In this document: positions 1 to 10,100 of the stretch, one piece after another
Position numbering within the stretch: the stretch's first letter is position 1
Layout of the letters: each line of letters begins with the position of its first letter
Position numbers and translations under genes: made by a program
Notes under the pieces: generated by a model
Told to the model about the DNA's origin: nothing
The model's database searches: none
Seen by the model: the letters and a program-made list of their open reading frames with translations, nothing else
Assembly: GCA_949747905.1 (NCBI GenBank)
Contig: CATKEF010000052.1
Span: 1 to 50,047 of the forward strand
Reading direction: 5' to 3'
DNA: 50,047 bases
Origin: an uncultured Eubacteriales bacterium
Lineage (GTDB): Bacteria; Bacillota; Clostridia; Christensenellales; Borkfalkiaceae

Positions 1-88
<88 letters not shown>

Positions 89-95
89 TTCAATT

Positions 96-138
96 AAAAG
101 AGCCCGTTTTCGCTTTGAAAAACGGGCTCTTTTTTTTT
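96..138 (+). terminator. Intrinsic terminator of the 5S rRNA unit
   Basis: A 15-bp inverted repeat (96-110 with 119-133, core AGAGCCCGTTTT / AAAACGGGCTCT) with a short loop runs into a T tract ending at 138. The same stem core, GCCCGTTTTT / AAAAACGGGCTC, recurs in the terminator after GH3-2 (10241-10280). Confidence 0.9.
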
Positions 139-352
139 ACTTTTAGGCTAGTCGTGCTTATTAATTGTGATTGTAATGGAATGCTTCCGTGTTCTAAAAA
201 AGCTATTATTCAAAATGAGATAAAGATAAAAGTGTAAAATAAATAGTCTTGATATGTGGTTATTGACTTTGACATTGTTTAAGATATAAAATAAAACGGC
301 AAAGTAAATGCATTATTAAATTTCAGAATATTCAATAATATTAGTATATGAA

Positions 353-420
353 CCATATAGGCTATAAAATTGACCGCATAGGCTATCGCTTCTCGTTAAT
401 GACTATTAATATGGTAAAAT
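353..420 (+). promoter_or_regulatory. Candidate LytTR operator and extended -10 promoter before the decayed regulator
   Basis: Two near-identical 13-mers, CCATATAGGCTAT (353-365) and CCGCATAGGCTAT (374-386), are spaced 21 bp start to start. LytTR-family regulators such as AgrA bind short direct repeats with a period of about two helical turns. An extended -10, TGGTAAAAT (412-420), follows at 33-34 bp from the repeat core, with no good -35, as expected for an activator-dependent promoter. Apart from this site I see nothing in the AT-rich gap 139-452. Binding by a LytTR protein is inferred. Confidence 0.5.
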
Positions 421-452
421 AAATTACAATTATTTTTAAAGAGGCGATTATA

Positions 453-1167
453 GTGTTTAAAATAGTAATGGTTGAGGACGAAGAAAAAGTTTGTGAAAAC
501 CTTGAAAATTTCTTACTCGTTTTTCAAAAGAGAATGACGTTGAATTTGCCATACACCGTTTTTCAAACGGCGTTGACTTTATCTGCGATTACCAGCCTGT
601 TTACGATATCATTCTTATGGATATAGAAATGCCGATGATGGACGGGATTGAAACTTCGTACAGATTGCGCAAAATCGATAAAAGAGTTGCGCTTCTGTTC
701 GTTACCAATATGGCGCAGTGCGCAATAAAAGGGTACGAAGTGGACGCGATAGATTTTATGGTTAAACCCGTAAACTATTTCAACTTTTCAATAAAATTAA
801 AAAGGCGATAGACTATGTTACTCTGAGAAGCGATTATAAAGTCGTTTTGAAAATTGACGAAAATTTTCGTTGCGTTTCCGTGCGTGATATAAAATATATC
901 TAGGTTTTCGGGCATTTCTTAACCTATCATACCGAAGGCGAGGATATTACCGTGCGCGGGCAGATGGGAAAAATAGAAGAAGAGCTTACACCTTATTCTT
1001 TTGCCAGATGTAACGATTGTTATCTCATTAATCTCAATTGCGTAACGGAATATACTTCGACGAATGTAAAACTCGGCGATACCGAATTGCCGATAAGCCG
1101 TAGGAAGCGCAAGGAATTTATGGAAAAACTTTCGAATTTTTTAGGGGGGGGGTATAATTTTTCTTAA
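453..1167 (+). pseudogene. Decayed LytTR response regulator (cassette A)
   Basis: Remains of an AgrA/LytR-type regulator in three frames. A GTG start at 453 gives MFKIVMVEDEEKV, the normal receiver N-terminus. The frame changes near 537, after which the phospho-acceptor segment ILMDIEMPMMDG and the Lys motif VKPVNYF are read (539-811). It shifts again near 803, and the LytTR DNA-binding domain continues to 1167 (RCNDCYLINLNCV, ISRRKRKEFM) with an in-frame TAG at 901-903. Two frameshifts and a nonsense codon make a functional product unlikely. The 3' end has nine consecutive Gs (1144-1152). The stop TAA overlaps the ATG of the following kinase remnant by one base, the same coupling seen in the intact pair at 19867. 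Sequencing error cannot explain all the lesions easily but was not excluded. Confidence 0.85.
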
Positions 1168-2465
1168 TGTAATTTTTTCAGACTTTTTTAAATTTTTTCG
1201 GACAATACCCCACCAAAATATTTTTTGCGGAAATGCTGTTTTGTTTTACGGCAAAAAAGAGAAAAATTTTTTGGCTCAGATTTATCCCTTGCGCCGTATT
1301 TCTTTTGTTTGTTTGTCCGTACGTAATCGGATATTTCAGAAACTGGTTGGTATGGGGCGGATGGTTTGCCGCAAGTTTTTTCTTCCAGTATATTTTCTCC
1401 ATATTCGCGGTAGGGTTCTGTTTCGAATTCAAATGGCAGCAAACGCTGTTTTACTGTTCTTCGGCATATGCTATAGAGCATTGCTTCAACGCCGTCGATT
1501 TGATAGTTCGCAGTTTAATAAGGCAATATATAGCTGCTTGGGTATTAAGTTTAATTCATATAGGACTTATGGCCTTGATTTATACGGCGACGTATTTCGT
1601 CTTCGTGCGTAAAATAATGAAACTTGATACAAAGTTAATCAAAAGCTATTTCGCGCTCGGCGTAAGCATTATAACGGTTTTAATAACGAATATTTTAAGC
1701 CAGTGGATGGCATATGTCGGAAACGATATCTACCACAATATGTACGATTCGTTTTTATGTGTAATGTTGCTTTTTGTACAGTATGGTTTGTTCTATATTT
1801 CGGAACTGGTAAAAAAGAATCAGGATATGAAATTAGTGCTGCATTTGAGCGAGGAACAGCACAAAATGTCGCAGGAGAATATAGAGCTTATAAATATAAA
1901 ATGTCACGATTTGAAACATCAGATTGCGGCTATAAGGGATTTGTAGGATAGTCGCCGTGTGGATGAATCGGTGAAGAAAATAGAAAACTCTATAATGATT
2001 TATGACTCTATTTTAAAGACGGGCAATCCTACGTTGGACACCGTTCTTACCGAAAAAAAGCTGATTTGCGAAAAGCACGGCATAAGGTTTTCGTTTATAG
2101 TCGACGGAGCAAGCCTTGACTTCATAGATGAAGAAGATATTTACGTGTTGTTCGGCAACGCACTCGATAACGCGATTGAAAGCGTAACCGAGCAGGAAGA
2201 CCCGGACAATCGCATAGTCAGCATAAGATTGGTTACGAAAGGCAAAATACTTTCCGTGCATATAGATAATTTCTGCGGTCACGAAGTAACGTTTAAAGAC
2301 GGCTTGCCCGTTACCACAAAGCACGATACGCGCTATCACGGTTACGGTATGAAAAGTATTAAATATATCGTAGAAAGATACGGCGGGACCATGTCGGTAT
2401 TCATCAAGGACGGAATGTTCAATCTGAATGTAACCATACCCGTAAAAGAAAAAAAGATAAAATAA
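1167..2465 (+). pseudogene. Decayed AgrC-like GHKL sensor histidine kinase (cassette A)
   Basis: In one frame from the ATG at 1167 to 2465 this is a full-length homologue of the kinases at 11315 and 19867. It has a multi-pass membrane region (1200-1800), a helical linker, the phospho-acceptor box KCHDLKHQI (His codon 1905-1907), an N-box with FGNALDNAIESV, and a G-box with YHGYGMKSIKYIVERYGG. Two nonsense codons interrupt it: TAA as the second codon (1170-1172) and TAG at 1944-1946, just after the phospho-acceptor box. An internal ATG at 1233 could still give a truncated membrane/dimerisation fragment and 1959-2465 an isolated ATPase domain, but neither has a good ribosome binding site. Most likely a pseudogene lost together with its regulator. 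Confidence 0.85.
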
Positions 2466-2486
2466 AAGGTTAAATAACAAAGTAAG

Positions 2487-2517
2487 CTCCGCGTCGATTT
2501 TTGCCGCGGGGTTTTTT
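2487..2517 (+). terminator. Intrinsic terminator after the kinase pseudogene
   Basis: Stem CTCCGCG (2487-2493) pairs with CGCGGGG (2505-2511, one G-U) and is followed by six Ts (2512-2517). It separates the regulator/kinase remnant from GH3-1, so GH3-1 needs its own promoter. Confidence 0.75.
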
Positions 2518-2521
2518 CCGC

Positions 2522-2584
2522 TTAGGACAAAAATTGTGCCACCTCGGGCAAAACCGGTTAATATTTAAAATTTTGTGATAGTAT
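2522..2584 (+). promoter_or_regulatory. Candidate LytTR operator and extended -10 promoter of GH3-1
   Basis: Direct repeats TTAGGACAAAA (2522-2532) and CTCGGGCAAAA (2543-2553) have a 21-bp period. An extended -10, TGATAGTAT (2576-2584), lies 33 bp from the second repeat core, the same geometry as at 353-420 and 21313-21376. No convincing -35 is visible. A small CGGGCA/TGCCCG hairpin (2595-2611) sits in the leader, and the ribosome binding site AGGAGG is at 2633-2638. Control by a LytTR regulator is inferred; the cognate regulator of this cassette is broken, so a paralogue would have to act here. Confidence 0.5.
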
Positions 2585-2643
2585 TTAACGGCGACGGGCA
2601 GGAAGTGCCCGAAAACATAAAAAATATTTTTCAGGAGGAATGA

Positions 2644-5600
2644 ATGGTGTTAAAACATTTAAAAGTAAACCAAAAGAAAATCGTTAAAATAGCGTCAACA
2701 GGTGTGCTTTGCGCTTCGATGGTTCTTTCGGGAACGTTGATTGGCGGAATGGCTTCCGCCGACACGTCGACTTTTACCGCAAAAAAGTACTACTCTGATT
2801 TTGCAACCTACGAAGAGCTTGAAGACGCGGGCTCGGAAGTAAGCGTTGCAATCGCTTCGGAGGGCGCGGTTCTGCTTAAAAACGAAAAGACTGCGTTGCC
2901 TCTCTCTTCGTCGGAAATGCGCGTAAGCGTATTCGGTTCGCACAGCGACAACGTGTTGCGTGCGGGCGGCGGTGCGGGCGGCGGTAGTTCGGCGCGCAAT
3001 AAAACCTTGAAGAACAGCCTCGAAAGCGCCGGATTCATTATGAACCCGTTCCTTCTCGGACATTACGCAAACGAGGGCAACCCCAGTAACGAAAGCGACC
3101 CTGCGGCGCTTGCGGCTTACGAGGCTTCGTTCAGTTCTTACGACGGCGCTGCAATAGTGGTAATTTCGAGGTCGGGCTCGGAAATGAGCGATATTACGAT
3201 TAACGGTTACACAAACAAAACCGAGGCTACGGCGGCTCCTCTTCCGGGCTATACCAGCGCGGACGAAACCAAGCTCTCGCTTGAAAAAAACGAGAGAGAT
3301 TTAATCAAATACATAAAGGATAGCGGAAAATTCAACAAGATAGTTGTTCTTCTGAACACCCCTTCCGCAATGGACGTAACCGAACTCGAAGACGACGAGG
3401 CTGTAAACTCTATTCTATGGATAGGTCTTACGGGTGCGGAAGGCGTTATGGCGGTAGGCAAAATATTAAGCGGTGAAGTAAATCCCTCGGGACGCACCGT
3501 AGACCTCTATCCCGCAACGCTTGACACCGACCCTACCTGGTTCAACGTCTCGAACGCAACGCACCTTAAAGCGGATACGCTGGTGCGCGACAAAAACGGC
3601 GATATTTACAAGATACCAAATGTTTCAAGCGGTTTTGGCGGCGCAGGTCCGAACTACGCTTCGCTTGATTACGAAGAGGGTATATATCTCGGTTACCGTT
3701 TCTATGAAACTGCGGGAGCGGAAGGACTTACGGCTCTTGCGACGACTGCGATATCAGACGGTAAAAACGTTTACGGCAAAGAAAAGTTAACCGATTTAAC
3801 CGGTTACATTCCCGAAGGCAAAGATGCATATTACAATCGTTATAATGGTGTTCTATATCCTTTCGGCTACGGTTTGTCCTACACAAAATTCGATTGGACG
3901 GTTAAATCCGCAAAGACGGCGAGTATTGCCGAGGCAGATAAAAATGAAAAAATAACGATAGAAGTCGAAGTTAAGAGCTCGGGCAGTGTTGCGGGCAAGG
4001 ACGTTGTTCAGCTTTATTCCAACCCCGAATATTATGCGGGCGGTATCGAAAAAGCATCGGCAAACCTCGTAACCTTTGCAAAGACTAAACTTTTACAGCC
4101 GGGTGAAACACAGACCGTAAAACTCAGCTTTACTCCTTTCGAGCTTGCTTCGTTCGACGATATAGACGCGAACGACAACGGTTTTGCCGGCTACGAGCTG
4201 GAAGCGGGCGAAATAAAGGTTAATATCGGCAAAAATTCCCACGAAACGGTAGATACCGTAATTTATACCGTTGCAGAAGCGACGACTAACCCCGCGGGGG
4301 TAACTCACACCGCAACCAAAGGTAAGACGGGTATAATCTGGGATAAAGACCCTGCAACGGGCGAAGATATAAAGGCGGTATTCTCGCAGAACGATTCTTT
4401 CAAGACGGGCACCGAGCTAAACAGTCAATACTCCAACACCAGACGCAAAGGTGACGTTATGGCGGCGGGAGCAACCGCGCTTACATTTATGAGCCGTAAC
4501 AACTGGACGGGCACTTTCCCGACTGCTCCTACGGCAAACGATTTAAAATTCAGCGACGACGCAATCGCATTCCTCAATTCTCAGCAGGCTTATTTCGCAT
4601 ACCAGGATAAGGAAACCGCCCCCTGGTATAAGAGCGAGGACGATATTCCCTCGACATGGACCCAGGCGGCGGAACGCAAAGACGGTGACGTGGCTTCTAT
4701 CCAGCTTTACGATATGTCTGGCGTTCCTCTCGATAATGAAAAGTGGATAGAGTTTATGAACCAGCTTACCTACGGCGAAATGGTCAACCTTATCAGTGCT
4801 ACCGGATTCCAGACCATTGCGTTGGACGTAATAGGTAAACCCAAGGCAACCGATTCCGACGGCGCAAGCCAGCTTGGACAGAACAGCACAAACACTTACT
4901 GGCCTGCGGCTGTCGTTCTCGGCTCGACCTACAACACCGACCTTGCAGAGCTTTACGGCAACATAGTCGGCAACGAATCGATTTATACCAACAGACAGGG
5001 CTGGTATGCGCCCTCTATGAACATTCACCGTTCGCCTTTCTCGGGACGTAACTTCGAGTATTACTCGCAGGACGGCGTTCAAGGCGGAATAATCGCGGCT
5101 TCCGTGGTTAAAGGCGTCACGGCAAAGGGTGTAGTAGTATTCCTTAAACACCTTGCACTCAACGACCAGGAGCAGAACCGTCAGCTCAACGGCGGCGTTA
5201 TCACCTGGTGCTCCGAGCAGGCAATGCGTGAAATTTATCTCAGACCTTACGAATTAAGCGTTAAATTAGGCGGAGCTAATGGCACGATGACTTCGTTCAA
5301 CCGTATCGGCATTATGCCTTCCGCAAGCGATTATGCGCTTTATATGGACGTCATTAATAAAGAGTGGGGCTTTGACGGCTATTCCATTACGGATATGTAT
5401 GCAGGCGGTTCGAACTACTGGACGGGTAACATAATGGCTCGCTGCGGAACCGGTCCCCTCGGAACTTACAGCGGCAAAGCCGTTATCGAAGGCGTTTGGG
5501 ATAAGGACGCAAATGTAGTTAAAGTTCCCGAGACGTATACCGTAACCAAAAAGACGAACGACAAGGGCGTTGAAGAATGGACTTATACGGCAAGCGAAAA

Positions 5601-6303
5601 AACGGTTGCGAGCTATACGCAATGGTTCGCTGTACGTAATACCGCAATGAGACTTTTGAAGGTTGCGGCTGACTCCAACCTTATGGCAAACGGAAACAGA
5701 GTTCCCCTCAATGCGTATACCGAAGGTACCACGGTAGCTATAAAGGGTGGCTGGGGTACCGCGGCGGTTCCCGAAAATCGTAAAGAGCTTACGGGTTTCG
5801 CAGTAGGAACGAAAGTTGAAAATTACAGCTTAGCTCTTGAAAAGGCTCAGGCAGATAAACTTCAAGACGGTGTGGCGGTATCTTACGCGGTAACCGCAGG
5901 TACTCTTCCCGCAGGATTAAAGCTCGACGCAAAGACAGGCGTGCTCAGCGGTACCCCTACTCAGGCAGGCAAATACGACGTAACGATAACCGCCACTATT
6001 GCGGCAAACCATATTTCTGCCGACAAGGTAGTTAAGTTTGTGGTAACCGGCGACGATTCTTCAACTCTTCCCGGCACTTCTCTTGAAGATAAGGTTTCGG
6101 GTATCGAAGGTTCGGTAAACGACATCAACGGCAAGATTGAAGATTTACAGGATGCAATCGACAGTCTCGGCGGCAATACGAACAATACCTCTGTTGAAAA
6201 TAACAACGCTTTCGGCATTGTTTCGATGGTGCTTTCCTGCATTTCCGTTGCGGCAATCGCGGCGTTTGCCGTATATGCTTTTGTGTTCAAAAAGAAAAAC
6301 TAA
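2644..6303 (+). CDS. Surface-anchored GH3 beta-glycosidase with permuted domains (GH3-1)
   Basis: 1219 residues. An Sec signal peptide (about 1-40, ending ...GGMASA) precedes a permuted GH3 enzyme: alpha/beta-sandwich domain first (about 60-300; GAVLLKNEKTALPL, candidate acid/base Glu180 in SGSEMSD), then the FGYGLSY segment (about 405) and FnIII domain (415-535), then the TIM barrel (about 690-1020) with NIHRSPFSGRNFEYYS, FLKHLALNDQE and the candidate nucleophile Asp917 in YSITDM. A putative Ig domain (about 1075-1136), a predicted coiled-coil stalk (about 1147-1175), one membrane helix and KKKN end the protein, so it is displayed outside the cell. GH3 enzymes hydrolyse beta-glucosides, xylosides or similar; the substrate is not readable here. 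The Glu loop SGSEMSD departs from the GGEGxD of its three paralogues. ATG 2644 is chosen over the out-of-frame ATG at 2640; AGGAGG lies 5 nt upstream. Confidence 0.9.
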   Translation: MVLKHLKVNQKKIVKIASTGVLCASMVLSGTLIGGMASADTSTFTAKKYYSDFATYEELEDAGSEVSVAIASEGAVLLKNEKTALPLSSSEMRVSVFGSHSDNVLRAGGGAGGGSSARNKTLKNSLESAGFIMNPFLLGHYANEGNPSNESDPAALAAYEASFSSYDGAAIVVISRSGSEMSDITINGYTNKTEATAAPLPGYTSADETKLSLEKNERDLIKYIKDSGKFNKIVVLLNTPSAMDVTELEDDEAVNSILWIGLTGAEGVMAVGKILSGEVNPSGRTVDLYPATLDTDPTWFNVSNATHLKADTLVRDKNGDIYKIPNVSSGFGGAGPNYASLDYEEGIYLGYRFYETAGAEGLTALATTAISDGKNVYGKEKLTDLTGYIPEGKDAYYNRYNGVLYPFGYGLSYTKFDWTVKSAKTASIAEADKNEKITIEVEVKSSGSVAGKDVVQLYSNPEYYAGGIEKASANLVTFAKTKLLQPGETQTVKLSFTPFELASFDDIDANDNGFAGYELEAGEIKVNIGKNSHETVDTVIYTVAEATTNPAGVTHTATKGKTGIIWDKDPATGEDIKAVFSQNDSFKTGTELNSQYSNTRRKGDVMAAGATALTFMSRNNWTGTFPTAPTANDLKFSDDAIAFLNSQQAYFAYQDKETAPWYKSEDDIPSTWTQAAERKDGDVASIQLYDMSGVPLDNEKWIEFMNQLTYGEMVNLISATGFQTIALDVIGKPKATDSDGASQLGQNSTNTYWPAAVVLGSTYNTDLAELYGNIVGNESIYTNRQGWYAPSMNIHRSPFSGRNFEYYSQDGVQGGIIAASVVKGVTAKGVVVFLKHLALNDQEQNRQLNGGVITWCSEQAMREIYLRPYELSVKLGGANGTMTSFNRIGIMPSASDYALYMDVINKEWGFDGYSITDMYAGGSNYWTGNIMARCGTGPLGTYSGKAVIEGVWDKDANVVKVPETYTVTKKTNDKGVEEWTYTASEKTVASYTQWFAVRNTAMRLLKVAADSNLMANGNRVPLNAYTEGTTVAIKGGWGTAAVPENRKELTGFAVGTKVENYSLALEKAQADKLQDGVAVSYAVTAGTLPAGLKLDAKTGVLSGTPTQAGKYDVTITATIAANHISADKVVKFVVTGDDSSTLPGTSLEDKVSGIEGSVNDINGKIEDLQDAIDSLGGNTNNTSVENNNAFGIVSMVLSCISVAAIAAFAVYAFVFKKKN

Positions 6304-6330
6304 GTTTTTACAATAAGGATAAGCGCCGTT

Positions 6331-6384
6331 ACGGCAATAAAAGGGCGACGGTTTCGGCAGGTTACGAAACCGTTGCTTTGCCGT
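6331..6384 (+). other. Intercistronic RNA hairpin between GH3-1 and the lipoprotein gene
   Basis: In the 113-bp gap a perfect 9-bp stem, ACGGTTTCG (6348-6356) with CGAAACCGT (6365-6373), has an 8-nt loop. It is extended by an outer stem ACGGCAA (6331-6337) with TTGCCGT (6378-6384). No T tract follows, so it is not a classical terminator. It could be a processing or stability element that sets the ratio of the upstream and downstream messages. Confidence 0.5.
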
Positions 6385-6416
6385 AGGGCTTGTAAATTAT
6401 ATTTCGGAGGTTTAAT

Positions 6417-7097
6417 ATGATGAAAATTAAAAAATATTCAGGCATAATTATCTGTTGTATACTTGCATTTATTTGTATTTTGGCGTTCACTGCGTGCGGT
6501 GGAGGCGATTCCGGTAATAACGGTGGAACTCAACAGGGGGGAAATTCTTCCGGTAACAACGCCGCAACCGTGTACACTCTCGAAGCGGAAAAAATTGATT
6601 TAAGCTACGTTGTGGGAGGAAGCTCTTCCGCAACCCCTTCTGGTAAAGACCTTATTACCGACTACGCAACGGCAAGCGGCGGTAAAATGATTTTCTCTTT
6701 GTACAGAAACGGTCTGTTTTTGGAATTCGAATTCGAGTCTGATAAAGCGGACGACAACGCAACCCTTTCGTTTGTGTTTATGGCGTCGTATCACGAATTC
6801 GACATGACGGATGACGAAGTTCAGATTTATGTTAATCCCGAACTCAACGAAGATTACGAACCGGTGGATTCGGATACGAGAATCAAATATGGCGAGCTTA
6901 CTATATCCGATACGCAACTTAGAGAATATAGGCTTACGGAAAATATGAAGATAAAGAAAGGCAAGAATATTGTTTATCTTTACGTAAACAATACCGACTC
7001 GCTTCTTCCCACCGCGTCCACGATGAATGCAAAAGCTCCCGATATCGACTGTATGAAGATATCGACAACGGCGACTATAACTCACACAACTTACTGA
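6417..7097 (+). CDS. Lipoprotein with a CBM-like domain
   Basis: 226 residues, preceded by CGGAGG. The first 28 residues form a lipoprotein signal with lipobox FTAC, so Cys becomes the lipidated N-terminus on the outer face of the membrane. A flexible Gly/Ser/Asn/Gln linker follows (about 29-50). The remaining ~175 residues start YTLEAEKIDL and end with a DIDCMKI strand, resembling the jelly-roll carbohydrate-binding modules of the CBM6/35 type, which begin with a Glu-Ala-Glu strand and end with a similar Asp-containing strand. The match is by pattern only; the family is not certain. It lies between GH3-1 and GH3-2 (19-bp gap to the latter) and probably acts as a surface glycan-binding partner of the two enzymes. 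A second ATG at 6420 is also possible. Confidence 0.75.
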   Translation: MMKIKKYSGIIICCILAFICILAFTACGGGDSGNNGGTQQGGNSSGNNAATVYTLEAEKIDLSYVVGGSSSATPSGKDLITDYATASGGKMIFSLYRNGLFLEFEFESDKADDNATLSFVFMASYHEFDMTDDEVQIYVNPELNEDYEPVDSDTRIKYGELTISDTQLREYRLTENMKIKKGKNIVYLYVNNTDSLLPTASTMNAKAPDIDCMKISTTATITHTTY

Positions 7098-7116
7098 TAC
7101 GAAAGGCGTAAAAAGT

Positions 7117-10100
7117 ATGAAAAAAATTGCAAAAATAATTTTCGGCGACAAAGGGGCGCGGATATGGTTTATCGTGTCGTCCGTGCTTACAGTCGTTTTA
7201 CTTGTCATTACTATTCTTGCGACAACAGTGTTATACGAGCTGTTAAGTTCGGTTATAGGCGGTTCAAAGAGAATTGTGGACGGTTCAAGCGAACAAGCCG
7301 CCCTTTATAAAAGTGATTACGACAGCAAACAGGAAGCCTACGAAGCGGCTAACTTACTCAACGAAAAGATAAACGAGGAGGGCATTGTCCTTTTGAAAAA
7401 CGAGGGCGCGCTTCCCCTTGCAAAAAATGAACGGGTTCACGTATTCGGGAAGAATTCGGTTAACCTCGTGTACGGCGGAAGCGGCTCGGGCGCGGGCAGT
7501 TCGGAAGGACGAAAAACAATCTACGACAGCCTTGAAGCGGCGGATATAGGTTATAACCAATCGCTTAAAGCGTTCTATGAGGATGATACCGAATCCGGCG
7601 ACCCGAGACCTTCCAATCCGCCCATAGAAAATTCTGGCGTGTTTCTCAACACCGGTGAAACTCCCGTAAGCAGGTACGGCAATTTGTGGACCGAGTGCGA
7701 AAACAGCAATATCGCGACGGCACTTGTCGTATTTTCACGTATTGGAGGCGAGGGCTTTGATTTGCCTCGCACAATGGTTAATAAAAATGGCGACGGCGCG
7801 GTAGCCGGCGCTAATAAAGACGACCATTATCTTCAACTTGACCAAAACGAGCGCGAAATGCTAGCGAAGGTTTGCAGTCTTAAAAATATCGAACACGTTA
7901 TAGTTATTATAAATAGCAGTACGTCTATGGAGCTGGGCTTTCTTAACGACGAAGGACATTATGCATATAACGGCAAAATAGACGGAGCGCTTTGGATAGG
8001 CGGACCGGGCAACTCGGGAATCATGGCGCTGGGCAGAGTTTTAAACGGTACGGTCAACCCTTCGGGCAGGCTCGTAGACACGTACGTTCGCGATTTTACC
8101 CGCGACCCGTCTTACGTAAATTTCGGTGACAATAGTCTGAACGAACGAGTAGGTAAATACACCATTTCGGGCGACCAGTATATGGAGAGTGTAAGTAAGT
8201 CGTACCCCTATTATTTCGTCGATTACGAAGAGGGAGTGTACGTAGGTTACAGATATTGGGAGACGAGAGGTTATACCGAGGGAAAGCAAACGTATACGGA
8301 TAGTTCCGTACTCGGTACGACCACTTCCGAATGGAACAGCTGGTACGATGCGCACGTTGTTTTTCCGTTTGGTTACGGTCTTTCGTATTCCGAGTTCGAA
8401 TGGGAGCTTCTTAACGGTGACGAGCTGAATAACAAAGTTCTTGACAAAAACAAATTTACCGTAAAATTAAAAGTGACCAACATCGGTAATCACGCGGGCA
8501 AAGACGTTGTTGAAATTTATGCAACCGCGCCATATTCGCAGGGCGGAATCGAAAAACCGCATAAGGTACTTTGCGGCTTTGCCAAAACGCCTACGCTTTA
8601 TCCCGCAAGTGAAGCGGACGAAAGCAAACCGAATTTCTGCGAGCTTGAAATTACGGTTGACCCTTACGATATCGCTTCGTACGACTATAACGATGCGAAT
8701 AAAAACATGTTTAGAGGTTACGAGCTTGAGAAAGGGGCTTATGTGTTTGCTATAAGTCGGAATGCGCACGAATCCGAAATTGATATCGATATGACGGCAG
8801 ACGACAACGTTTTATACGCAAAAGACCCCGTGACCGGGTACGACGTCGTTAATCGTTTCGACGATTCGGCAATTCAACTTTCGGACGTCACGGTAAAAGG
8901 AAATGTACGCAAAGGACTTTCCCGCAGCGACTGGGAAGGCACATGGCCCACGAGCAGACGCGAAAGAGTCGACCGGGTGGTGGACGGCGCGTTTATAACC
9001 GAACTTGAAGAAACGGACAGCAGGAATCCAAACGTCGATAATTATAAGATGCCGGAACAGGCAAAGCGTGCGAAAACGGCAGATATTATGCTTCATTCGA
9101 TGCACGCTGTTGAATATAAAGACGGGCAGTGGGAAAAGTTTATGAACCAGATTACGGCAGCCGATATGCTGAATCTGGTAAGTAAAGGGAACTTCAAGTC
9201 CCCCGCAGTTTTAAATGTTGGCAAGCCAGAGACTTTGGAATCGGACGGACCTGTCGGCTTCGTCAACTTTATGGACAAAGAGGGCAGATATTACGACACC
9301 TGTTCCTACGCTTCCGAATGCGTTATGACGGCAACATGGAATACAGAACTTCTTAAAGAGGTTGGCAGGGCAATCGGCAATGAGGGAATATGGGGCAACG
9401 CCAAAGGCGACGGCACTCCTTACAGCGGATTATACGCTCCCGGCGTCAATATTCACCGCAGTCCTTTCGGCGGCAGAAATTTCGAATATTTCTCGGAAGA
9501 CGGATACCTTGCAGGTATGCTTGCGGCTTCCGAAATAAGCGGAGCAAAAGAGAAAGGCGTTTACATGTATATAAAGCACTTTGCGGTAAACGACCAGGAA
9601 ACTCACCGCGACTCTAATGGACTGATAACGTGGGTTACCGAACAAGCAATGCGCGAATTATATTTCAAACCGTTTGAAAAGGCAGTTAAAGTCGGCGGAA
9701 CCACTGCCGTTATGAGTTCGTTCAACCGAATAGGTACAGTATGGGCGGGCGGTGATTACCGTTTGCTTACGGAGGTTTTGCGTAACGAATGGGGCTTTAA
9801 AGGCACGGTAATAAGCGACTTTAATTTAAGCGTATATATGAACGCCGAACAGATGCATTATGCGGGTGGAGATTTGAATCTTACGACTATGTCGGCAAAC
9901 TACTGGAATGCAGATTTAAATAATCCCGCAGACGTTTACGTTTTAAGACAGTGTTCTAAAAACATAATGTACACCGTAGCCAACAGTTGTGCCATAAACG
10001 ATGCGGTTATAGGATACAGCTTACCGACCTGGACGATTATATTGATTGTGCTTGACTGCGCCGTCGCCGTCGGCTTAGGGATTTGGGGTTTCTTTACGGT

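Noticed and set aside
901..1946. Programmed readthrough of TAG codons at 901 and 1944 (both amber)
   Set aside because: The same genes also carry two frameshifts and a TAA at codon 2, and TAG is used as an ordinary stop at 37166-37168, so decay is simpler.
4543..5151. Long open frames on the minus strand inside the GH3 genes (also 15510-16319)
   Set aside because: They lie antisense to well-supported catalytic domains, have no ribosome binding sites, and their composition reflects the opposite strand of GC-biased codons.
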